Positions 46,901 to 58,900 of a stretch of DNA of 64,000 nt are shown here, piece by piece. Every line of letters begins with the position of its first letter. Within the stretch, counting starts at the first letter, position 1. Origin of the DNA: Littorina saxatilis. Lineage: Eukaryota > Mollusca > Gastropoda > Littorinimorpha > Littorinidae. A program made the position numbers and the translations under genes. The notes under the pieces are model-generated. The model saw nothing but the letters and a program-made list of their open reading frames with translations, had not been told where the DNA came from and ran no database searches. The stretch covers positions 597,501-661,500 of the forward strand of contig NC_090261.1 in NCBI RefSeq assembly GCF_037325665.1, written 5' to 3'.

Positions 46901-49900
46901 ATCGTGAATCTCCTCGATCGCTTCTTTGAAAAGGAGGGAAGTCACCTCTCCCTGCACAGCTGACTTGGCCTCCGGGTCTCTTGGGAACTTGAAAGGCGGA
47001 AGTATCCTGGTCAGAGGAGCCTTTCCCTCTGCCCAGAGAAGACGGAATCCCGAACGCACTATCCCTAAGATCCACTCGCTGGCCACCATGTGTGACCAGG
47101 AAGCGAGAGCCCTGGAGGGTCCGCCCGCCACCACGAAGGTGGGGGCTACAGGGATCAGCGGTTCGGGAAGGCATCATTGGGGGTGGGGCTTATGCCCCGA
47201 CCCCCTAGAACCACCAAAAGAAAAGCCCCTCTTCTGATAAGGAGCACCTCGCCCCCTATCTCGAGAAGAAGTGCTCTGGTTCTGTGCCTTGCCCCCACCA
47301 GAGGAAGAAGGCTGTGCCTTGTTCTGAACCTGAGGCTTGCTCTGCGCTTTCTGGAAACCCTGATGCGCAATACGAGCAATGGCTAAATCTCTTGCATCTT
47401 GAGTCTCTTTTTGCAGAGCATCGAGAGATGTACGACCCAAGAGAGAGCCCTCCGTGAAAGGTGAGACCTTCAGATTATCAATCGTGCCTTTGTCTCTGAT
47501 CCAAGGCCCAGCTAGAAAAGCCGATCTGCGAGAATGTACTGCGTGAGTATACAGTCTGGCCGAAAGATTCATCTGTTCCGGCGAAACCCTGGCTAAAGTA
47601 GCCAAAAGAGTAGTCACATCCTCTGAGGAGGCATCAAACCGAAATTCAAATGGATCAAGCGAAGTTGCAATCGACCTTGACAATGATCTCTGGAGAGACT
47701 CCGACACGGAAGCCAACTCCAACAGACCTTCCAGTTTCTTCCAATGCCAAAAGGTAGGCTTCAGTATAGGGGACAGGCCTGTCCCTACTATACCCATCCT
47801 CCCTCAGAGTGGCAAGTTCCGGTGTAACCGGAAGAGCTGACTTGGGTAGAGCAAATACCTCAATCAGATTGATAGGCTGAGTACCCAGTTTGAAATTCCG
47901 AAAGCCAGCCGAACAAGAAGGAGCTTGTTGATCAGCTTGAGCAAGCCAAGGCTTAGCCGACTCAGGTGCCTCACTGTGTTGTGACAACAAAGGCACAGTA
48001 GAGCTCTGAGTACTCGACTGAGGGCGAAATTTCATCAGAACTTTCGACATCTCGAAGGCCACAGACGGTGATTCCCGAAACCGGAAAGGACATTTAGCCT
48101 CCTTGGAACTCCGGAAATCACTGAGATGTAATGAATGGCGGTTATGGTGTTTATAGTTGAAGGGATATAACTAGTGCTTTTTGTAATACAAAGAGTTTGT
48201 CAGGAGTTGTTTAACTTTGAGTGGAAAGTTTTGACAACTCAGTAAAATTCCATGGTTAGCTACGGGCGGGTCAAACTGGGTTCGCAGCACGTGAGTTTAC
48301 AACTGTGCGAGTTGTTCACGTTATAATCGCAACCGCCTGATTTTGTGAGTTGTGATTGTAAACTGCCTGACAATTGAAAGTCATTCGACCTGGGCTCTCG
48401 GATGAGAAAACCTGCTCTTGCTTTTGATGTCAACTTTGGAAGAAAACATTTGATCTTGATGTCAACCTTGGAACCGGGAAACATTGCCGGGATGACTTGG
48501 ACTTTTGTATGGGTGCCGCCATATTGGAAGATGAGGTACTTTGCTAGTTTTGTGTGAACTTGAACATTTCTTTTGTATGCGCGGACATGACTTGTGTACT
48601 TGAATAATTTCGGAATTGTATAATTTTCTTGTGCTCGGTTGGTGTGTTTTTGAATATTGTTAGTTTGTTACAGTAGGGTGTTATATTTTGTAACAGGCCG
48701 CCCCAGTCTGACTTGTGCGGGGTGGTGCCAGTGTGGCGAGGGTGCGATGGAGGCCGTAAGGTTGAAGGCTAGCTACATCGTCACCTCTACATAACGTAAA
48801 AGTTATGTTTTGTTTATTTGCTTTCTTGTCCTTGTAAATATGTTATGACATTGACAATGAATGAGTGAGTTTCAAAAGGTCGTGGACAATGAATGAATGA
48901 GTTTCAAAAGGTCATGAATTGATTATTGTAAGCAAGAAAATATTTGAGAATTTGAAGAATGAGTTGATAATTGCTATGTCAGAAACAAACCAATTTGTAT
49001 GTTCTAATTAAACCATTGGCTATTGTTTGGAAAGAATGAGTTGGTGAAAGACTACAAATTCTTCTAATCTTCTCTCTGCTTTCCTAAACTTCTGAGCGGG
49101 AGTCAGATGATTGACTGTGTGTGTGTGTGTGCACATATAAAGAATCTGGAAGGAGATTAATAAGGATAAATACGGATCTTCTTTATTTCAAATCTCTTAC
49201 ATGAGAGCAGAAGGTGGTGGAACAAACTGAGCCTTAGACTCAACCACCCCTTCCTCAAAATACTTGATAGACTCAACCGCCCCTTCCTCAAAATACTTGA
49301 AAGCCGTTTCCGCTGCCAACGCAACAGCGTTTTACAGCTTCTGCGGCAACCTGAATTCAGTGCATTCCCCCATAGCGGAAGCACCATCATCAGTACACCC
49401 TTCATGCACATCCGTGCAATCCGGAAGCTGACCCCCACATTGACTATCATAGTTCAACGGGGAGTCAGCTTTACTGCCCTCTTCCTGCCCCCAGGGCGGA
49501 AGCGGAAGCTGCACACCCTGGCCCAAATCTTCCGATAAGGCGGGGTGCACCAAGACTTCCGTTCGCTTCTCAGGGTCCTTACCCTGAACTGACCGACCGC
49601 CTGAGCGTAATTGGCCAGCCCAGAGATCAGAACTTTCGCCCCGACGAAGTACGAGGGGGGTTACTTTCTCCTGAGAACGCGCTACGCTTTGGCCGGAGAA
49701 CCCGGTTACTTGCGTAGCTGACATACCTTTAGACTGAACTGGAACGCCGGAAGACGGACCACTCAACGAAAGGAAGTGACGGTCATCAGCATCCTGTGAA
49801 GCATGAACATCCACGTGCGTGACCGTGGCGGAAGGGGAAGGGCGAACCTTGGCCAGAGAAGCGACATCCGCCACCCCGGAAGGAAGAGCCCGAAGCTCCG

Positions 49901-52900
49901 CTCTCGTGGAAGAAATCTCTGCAGCCAAAGATGAAACCTGCGAACTGAGCGAAAGCAGCAAAGCAGCTACGTCCGCAGAAGCCAAACCAGAACCCACAGA
50001 AGAGGAAGTCCCTTTAACAGACATATCTTCATGAACAACCTTGTCCGAGGACCTAACAGGCAAAATGGAGGTAGCCGGTAAATCGACCAAAACATCAATA
50101 CATTTCTTGGAGGTCGGTTCTAAAACAGAAACAACAGCCTGGCCGGTTTGTTTAGATTTCCTAGGCGTTTTCTTAGACGGAGAGGCCTCAGCAGCCACCT
50201 GTTTGGGAGTATGCCTCTTCCTGGCACTATCAGCCATGACAAAAAGACTCAAGAAAAAATTTGCAGAAAAATTTTACAAGTCCAAATTGTGGCCAAAATG
50301 TCGCCAAAATCATAAAAAAACAAGGAAAGATCTCACCCCAACATTGTAGCAAAGTCAGAACGAAGAGTAGAAAACCAAGAGGAATGTAACGAAGTCAAAA
50401 GACTCGGTGACAACGGCTGTAAAACAGCCAGAGCGTACAAAACAGCGACCAACTTGACTGAGTGCTGAGGTAGGAATGACTACAAATGGTGGCGTATGCG
50501 CACGCATACGGAAGACAGACTCAGTATTGGTCTGGCCTTGATACCAGTATGGGTATTGGTCACTCTTTTTTAGAGTTGTCTCCCTTGTTACCGAGGAGAC
50601 GCGTACAGCGTTACTAGCACTGAACTAGGGTTAATTGCTATATATGTGAGTTGGGTAAGATATGTAATTTAATGAGGGGTTTAAAAACAGTGTCGTTTGT
50701 CACACTGAGCAATTACCTGTCACTGAGAATGTGACACCTACCTGAGGTACTGGTAGAGGTGACATTGTTGGCAGCGCCAGCAATGACCTGGGAGGCAACG
50801 GTAGAGTTGTTGTCAGTGGCAGCAGGGGTGGAGGGGGGAGAGTTGGAGGCCAGGCTGGGTGTGGCGCTGCCTGTCTGACTTGTCTGGCTGTTCCTCTTGC
50901 CTTTCTTCTTCTTCTGGTCCTTGTCATCACTGTCTGCCATGCCCGCCACCTGCCACATCATTGTCGCTGCACACGCACACATAATCACACACAAACAATC
51001 ACACATAATTCACACATAATTGCAACTGTAACTGTTAGCGCACACATACATTATCAGTCATTTCAATGCTGATATAAACTGCTGACAAATTCTCCACAAC
51101 TGTAACTGTTAGCGCACACATACATTATCAGTCATTTCAATGCTGATATAAACTGCTGACAAATTCTCCACAACTGTAACTGTTAGCGCACACATACATT
51201 ATCAGTCATTTCAATGCTGATATAAACTGCTGACAAATTCTCCACAACTGTAACTGTTAGCGCACACATACATTATCAGTCATTTCAATGCTGATATAAA
51301 CTGCTGACAAATTCTCCACAACTGTAACTGTTAGCGCACACATACATTATCAGTCATTTCAATGCTGATATAAACTGCTGACAAATTCTCCACAACTGTA
51401 ACTGTTAGCGCACACATACATTATCAGTCATTTCAATGCTGATATAAACTGCTGACAAATTCTCCACAACTGTAACTGTTAGCGCACACATACATTATCA
51501 GTCATTTCAATGCTGATATAAACTGCTGACAAATTCTCCACAACTGTAACTGTTAGCGCACACATACATTATCAGTCATTTCAATGCTGATATAAACTGC
51601 TGACAAATTCTCCACAACTGTGTCCTCAAAGAAGAGAAAGGACTTTGCACTGTTTCAACAAACTCATCATTGTTTATTCACTTACACTTCAACTGGCTAG
51701 GGAGGCGTGGAACTATTCAACTTACAGGAGTAGATGAGTCCCGGGAAGATGGGCTCGTTTCGTTGCGAGGCCGTCTCCACCAGCATGCGCAGCGGTCCCT
51801 TTGGACACAGCACCGCCACCAGGTCTGTCACAACATGAACACATGGCATGACACATGGTGTGATACATTACACAGCACCACAACCAGGTCTGTCACAACA
51901 TGAACACATGGCAGGACACATGGTGTGATACATGACATAGCACCGCCACCAGGTCTGTCACAACATGAACACATGGCATGACACATGGTGTGATACATTA
52001 CACAGCACCACAACCAGGTCTGTCACAACATGAACACATGGCAGGACACATGGTGTGATACATTACATAGCACCGCCACCAGGTCTGTCACAACATGAAC
52101 ACATTTCATTTCTTTTCATTTTCATTAATTTATCGTCCCATCGCGTGGAAATTTGGGTCGCTTCCTCCCAGTGGAAAGCTAGCAGCAACAGAGCCGCGCT
52201 AGCCAGGTGTCTGCGTGTTTAGGTGTATTCAGCCACCTGCACTTATGGCAGAATGACCAAGGTCTTTTACGTGCCATTGTAGTGACTTCTGTCTCTGGGT
52301 CTGCACATAAAGTTGACCCGTGTACGTCCCGGCCACAATTCAAACACAGGGCATGACACATGGTGTGACACATGACACAGCACCGATCTGTCACAACATG
52401 AACACAGGGCATGACAAGTGGTGTGACACATTTTGTGATTCATGACACAGCACCACACTTGATGAGAGAGTGAGTACAGAGAGTGAGTACAGAGAGTGTG
52501 AGTAAAGAGAGAGTGAGTACAGAGAGTGTGAGTACAGATAGAGTGAGTACAGAGAGTGAGTACAGAGAGTGAGTACAGAGAGTGTGAGTAAAGAGAGAGT
52601 GAGTACAGAGAGTGTGAGTACAGATAGAGTGAGTACAGAGAGTGAGTACAGAGAGTGAGTACAGAGAGTGTGAGTACAGAGAGTGAGTACAGAGAGTGGG
52701 TACAGAGAGTGGGTACAGAGAGTGAGTACAGAGAGCGGGTACAGGGAGTGAGTACAGAGAGAGAGTACAGAGAGTGAGTACAGAGAGTGGGTACAGAGAG
52801 TGAGTACAGAGAGTGAGTACAGAGAGTGAGTACAGAGAGTGAGTACAGAGAGTGAGTACAGAGAGTGTGAGTAAAGAGAGAGTGAGTACAGAGAGTGGGT

Positions 52901-55900
52901 ACAGAGAGTGAGTACAGAGAGCGGGTACAGAGAGTGAGTACAGAGAGTGGGTACAGAGAATGAGTACAGAGAGCGGGTACAGAGAGTGAGTACAGAGAGT
53001 GGGTACAGAGAGTGAGTACAGAGAGTGGGTACAGATAGCGGGTACAGAGAGTGGGTACAGAGAGTGAGTACAGAGAGTGAGTACAGAGAGTGAGTACAGA
53101 GAGTGGGTACAGATAGCGGGTACAGAGAGTGAGTACAGAGAGTGAGTACAGAGAGTGAGTACAGAGAGTGGGTACAGAGAGTGAGTACATAGAGTGGGTA
53201 CAGAGAGTGAGTACAGAGAGTGAGTACAGAGAGTGAGTACAGAGAGTGAGTACAGAGAGTGGGTACAGAGAGTGAGTACATAGAGTGGGTACAGAGAGTG
53301 AGTACAGAGAGCGGGTACAGAGAGTGAGTACAGAGAGTGGGTACAGAGAGTGAGTACAGAGAGCGGGTACAGAGAGTGAGTACAGAGAGTGAGTACAGAG
53401 AGTGAGTACAGAGAGTGAGTACAGAGAGTGTGAGTAAAGAGAGAGTGAGTACAGAGAGTGGGTACAGATAGCGGGTACAGAGAGTGGGTACAGAGAGTGA
53501 GTACAGAGAGTGGGTACAGAGAGTGGGTACAGAGAGTGAGTACAGAGAGTGAGTACAGAGAGTGAGTACAGAGAGTGAGTACAGAGAGTGAGTACATAGA
53601 GTGAGTACATAGAGTGGGTACAGAGGGTGGGTACAGAGAGTGAGTACAGAGAGTGAGTACAGAGAGTGAGTACAGAGAGTGAGTACAGAGAGTGGGTACA
53701 GAGAGTGGGTACAGAGAGTGGGTACAGAGAGCGGGTACAGAGAGTGAGTACAGAGAGTGAGTACAGAGAGTGGGTACAGAGAGTGAGTACAGAGAGTGGG
53801 TACAGAGAGTGAGTACAGAGAGTGAGTACAGAGAGTGAGTACAGAGAGTGGGTACAGAGAGTGAGTACAGAGAGTGAGTACAGAGAGTGGGTACAGAGAG
53901 TGAGTACAGAGAGTGGGTACAGAGAGTGGGTACAGAGAGTGAGTACAGAGAGAGTGTACAGAGAGAGAAAGTAGACGAGCGTGGCTCAGACACTGACCCC
54001 ACACCACCATGACGCCAAGCACCACCCACAGGGTCCAGTCCGGTAGGTACTTGATGAAGATGAGCGCCATCAGAGCCGAGATGACGATTAGGTATAGCTG
54101 TTGTAACAGCAGCGGGCCCTTCCAGTGAATGCACACCATCCCCACCACGCCAAAGTTCCAGATTAGGATGACGAGCGTGATGTAGTCCAGGGGCACGTTG
54201 TACGCACGCAGCACCTCCCTGAACACATGACAACACACATTGTATTGACCTCCCTGAACACAACACACATTGTATTGACCTCCCTGAACACAACACACAT
54301 TGTATTGACATTCCTGAACACATGGCAACACATATTAAATTGAGCTTCCTAAACACATGGCAACACACATTGTACTGACCTCCCTGAACACATGGCAACA
54401 CGCTTTGTATAGACCTCCCTGAACACATGGCAACACACATTGTATTGACCTGCCTGAACACATGGCAACACACATTGTATTGACCTTCCTGAACACACGG
54501 CAACACGCATTGTATTGACCTGCCTGAACACATGGCAACACGCATTGTATTGATCTTCCTGAACACATGGCAACACACATTGTATTGACCTGCCTGAACA
54601 CACGGCAACACGCATTGTATTGATCATGAACACATGGCAACACACATTGTATTGACCCTGAACACATGGCAACACACATTGTACTGACCTCCCTGAACAC
54701 ATGACAACACACATTGTACTGACCTTCACCGGATCACGCTTTGGACTACGCAGTCCGGATGATGTGGGTCGTGTAAGACCCATACTTTTCAAAGAAGGAT
54801 TCAACGTAAAAAATATGGGTCGTACACGACCCACGTCACTGGAATAGGGATTAACGTTTTGTCGCCTCTTTGCAGAGTATGGGTCGTACATGACCCACGT
54901 CATCCGAATAAGGATAAACACATACAATTCCTTACGTAATTCCAGATGGGTCGTCCATGACCCACATCATCCGGACTGTGTAGTTCAAACTACGTCATTG
55001 TTCATTAGTTTGTTTACAAAGATAATCTTTTAAAAGTTAGGCAATGGGATGGTCGTATGGTGATTGGAGATTACATGAAGTCTCAATCAAAGACTACAAA
55101 TAGTTTCAGAGATAGACGATTTTGTAAGGCTCTGGGTCGTCCACGACCCACGAAGCATGGTCAAGGTTTATAGGCATTCCTGCTGATAAGCATTCCTGCA
55201 GTTACTGCATTACAGAGAATCCATTATGGTTCTGATGAAAGATGTGACTGTCAGTGTCATGCTCACAATCCTGAGGTTTTTGAGTTACAACATAACTTAC
55301 TGTGAGCACACACAAAATGACTGACCACACACACAGTGCCATAAGAGTGTATTTCAACCTTCAAGACAAACAACTCAACTACTACATCAGTCCAATATAT
55401 ATAAGCCTTTGCTAACCCGATTCAAACTTTATCACAATATTTCTTGCTCTCAGATATGAAATAAATATACTGTTGCACACATGATACATTACATTCCCTG
55501 TTTTTGCGTTGTTTGAATGAAAAAAGGTACGTACAACAGGTAGATGATACATTACATTCCCTGTTTGTGCATTGTTTGAATGAAGAAAGGTACGTACGAC
55601 AGGTAAATGTAGGAGAACAAGAACAGCAACATGACGGAGGATCCAATCAGCCAGCCGTGAATAATCTGAAACAATTATTAGAAATATGATGGATTCATTT
55701 TGCCCAAAACTCAGAAATTTGATACCTGTTAACCTTCACCGGATCACGCTTTGGACTACACAGTCCGGATGATGTGGGTCGCGTACGACCCATACTTTCC
55801 AATAAAGGATTCAGCGTAAAAAGTATGGGTCGTACACAACTCACGCCATCCCAATAGGAATAAAAGTTTTGCCGCCTCTTTGCAGAGTATGGGTCGTACA

Positions 55901-58900
55901 TGACCCACGCCATCCGAATAAGGATAAACTACGTACAATCCCTTATGTAATTCCATACATCATCCGGACTGTGTAGTTCAAATTACGTCATCGTTTATTT
56001 GTTTGTTAACAAAGATAATCTTTTAAAAGTTGGGCAATGGGATGGTCGTATGGTGATTGGAGATTACATGAAGTCTCAATCAAAAACTCCAAATAGTTTC
56101 AGAGATAAAGACGATTTTGTGAGGCTCTGGGTCGTCCACGAAGCACAGTGAAGGTTAAAACAAAACCTACAGTGATAAGCAAACCTTGCAGAAAGAAGCA
56201 ATGTGCAACAACAAAAAAGCCAACATTGCCTGGCCAGCCTGGGGAATGCATGAATCCTAAGTTCATGTACACATACATTTTACTTTCGCCCAACTGACAA
56301 ATGAGAAAAAAGAAAAAAAACTCATATGTAAGTTTTCAAAGCAACAAGCCAGGGACCTAAAACTACTGCAAAGAGTATAGGTAGCCAAACCTAATGTTTA
56401 CACAGCAATACTGACGGGTGCATCAGGCCAGGGGGTGTACCTTGTAGCACTCGTACCAAACCTAACGTTTACACAGCAATACTGATTGGTGCATCAGGCC
56501 AGGGGGTATACCTTGTAGCACTCGTACTTGTAGAGGACGAGCAGCACAATCGTCATGGTGATGATCACGCCAAGCAGGATGCCGGCGTTGGCGAAGGATT
56601 GCCACAGCTTGGTGCCCGTGTCCTCTGTCTTCTCGTGGAACGGTGTGTACACCCTGCAAGTCACAAGCCACACATGTTTCACAGCTTGACACTGTACACC
56701 CTGCAAGTCACAAGCCACATGTTTCACAGCTTGACACGGTACACCCTAAAAGTCACAAGCCACATGTTTCACAGCTTGACACTGTACACCCTGCAAGTCA
56801 CAAGCCACACATGTTTCACAGCTTGACACGGTACACCCTGCAAGTCACAAGCCACACATGTTTCACAGCTTGACACGGTACACCCTGCAAGTCACAAGCC
56901 ACACATGTTTCACAGCTTGACACGGTACACCCTGCAAGTCACAAGCCACATGTTTCACAGCTTGACACGGTACACCCTGCAAGTCACAAGCCACACATGT
57001 TTCACAGCTTGACACGGTACACCCTGCAAGTCACAAGCCACACATGTTTCACAGCTTGACACGGTACACCCTGCAAGTCACAAGCCACACATGTTTCACA
57101 GCTTGACACGGTACACCCTGCAAGTCACAAGCCACACATGTTTCACAGCTTGACACGGTACACCCTGCAAGTCACAAGCCACACATGTTTCACAGCTTGA
57201 CACTGTACACCCTGCAAGTCACAAGCCACATGTTTCACAGCTTGACACGGTACACCCTGCAAGTCACAAGCCACACATGTTTCACAGCTTGACACGGTAC
57301 ACCCTGCAAGTCACAAGCCACACATGTTTCACAGCTTGACACTGTACACCCTGCAAGTCACAAGCCACACATGTTTCACAGCTTGACACGGTACACCCTG
57401 CAAGTCACAAGCCACACATGTTTCACAGCTTGACACGGTACACCCTGCAAGTCACAAGCCACACATGTTTCACAGCTTGACACGGTACACCCTGCAAGTC
57501 ACAAGCCACACATGTTTCACAGCTTGACACGGTACACCCTGCAAGTCACAAGCCACACATGTTTCACAGCTTGACACGGTACACCCTGCAAGTCACAAGC
57601 CACACATGTTTCACAGCTTGACACGGTACACCCTGCAAGTCACAAGCCACACATGTTTCACAGCTTGACACGGTACACCCTGCAAGTCACAAGCCACACA
57701 TGTTTCACAGCTTGACACGGTACACCCTGCAAGTCACAAGCCACACATGTTTCACAGCTTGACACTGTACACCCTGCAAGTCACAAGCCACACATGTTTC
57801 ACAGCTTGACACGGTACACCCTGCAAGTCACAAGCCACACATGTTTCACAGCTTGACACGGTACACCCTGCAAGTCACAAGCCACACATGTTTCACAGCT
57901 TGACACGGTACACCCTAAAAGTCACAAGCCACACATGTTACACAACTTGACACAGTACACGCTGAGAGTCACAAGCTACACATGTTTCACAACTTGACAC
58001 AGTACACCCTGCAAGTCACAAGCCACACATCACCACGTCTTTCAAACCAAATGCAAACTCACACATATACTGTGATGATAGATCTAGCTATCACTTGTGT
58101 ACAAACTGACACCCACCCTTCCTCGACCCAATGACTTCCTAAATGGCAGCATACCAACTCACAGATAGGTGTCACCGGTGCTGTAGAAACTAATGGAGCT
58201 GATGGTTGCCACCACGACGGCCATGCAGAGTGTGACGGGAATGAAGAGCATGATGACGTGTTTGGCTCCATACAGCAATGTCTCCTCTTCTTCCTCTTCC
58301 TCCTCCTGCTGTGAGCGAGGCTGCTGCTGCTGCGGCTGGTTGCGACGGACTGGTCCTCTGTCGCCTGCTGCATCCATGGTGAGAGGTGCCTGCCTGTTGG
58401 GGTCACGAATCTCAACCACAATGTTGTCCGCCGATTGCCCCATGTTGTTGCTGGTGTTGAGCGACAGGTCGGGGTCGTCTCCCCTTACCTGTGTTATCAA
58501 TCCAACGTTATACAAAGCTCTGTAGTCTGTAGCCTCTGTGTCATCAATCTAACGGATGCAGAAGTTCTAAAATGTCTACTTGCATGACAGGTGGATAACT
58601 TTAAATTCACTAGCCCAAAGAACATTGTGCTAGCACAAACTTTTTGCATTAATCTCCCAAAAGAACGGTAGTTTTTCTATAATGATTTAATAATAATCAC
58701 ATTTTTAAGGCAGCTAAAGACAAACTTTTAGTCAAAACATTTCAATGATAAATAGGCAAGAGTTATTGGCAACACGGATTGTAGTATTTGTCATACCTGT
58801 CAAGTCCTACGCATTCTGCGTAATTCTTACGGATTTTCGGTGTTTTTTGGGTCCTACGTCGTATACCTCAAACCATACGCATTTTCAGCATTAAAAAAAA

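Larger units (their letters stand above)
42382..50673 (-). mobile_element. DIRS-type tyrosine-recombinase retroelement (broken), in presenilin intron 7
   Basis: Treated as a fossil. The termini are inverted repeats: the right end (about 50466-50673) is the complement of the left end (42382-42506 plus 43393-43490). An internal complementary region at about 43560-43660 joins both end sequences, the hallmark of DIRS elements. Minus-strand parts in order: gag-like ORF1 remnants (about 50250-47200), reverse transcriptase/RNase H region (about 47180-45840) and tyrosine recombinase (about 45050-43680). The RT shows TDAYFHV and LPFGLS motifs, the recombinase HEARAWASS. Several reading-frame breaks and three later insertions make it inactive. 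Length without insertions is about 6.0 kb. Confidence 0.9.

Noticed and set aside
53998-54003. Trp before the catalytic Asp (WD instead of YD) as a damaging change
   Set aside because: From memory, fly and worm presenilins also have Trp here, so it is a protostome feature, not a defect.
52267-54611. Minus-strand open frames of 447, 646 and 723 residues made of [11 protein letters not shown] repeats
   Set aside because: They arise from the 13-bp minisatellite, whose three frames are equivalent and stop-free. Only the stretch 53998-54218 is a real exon.
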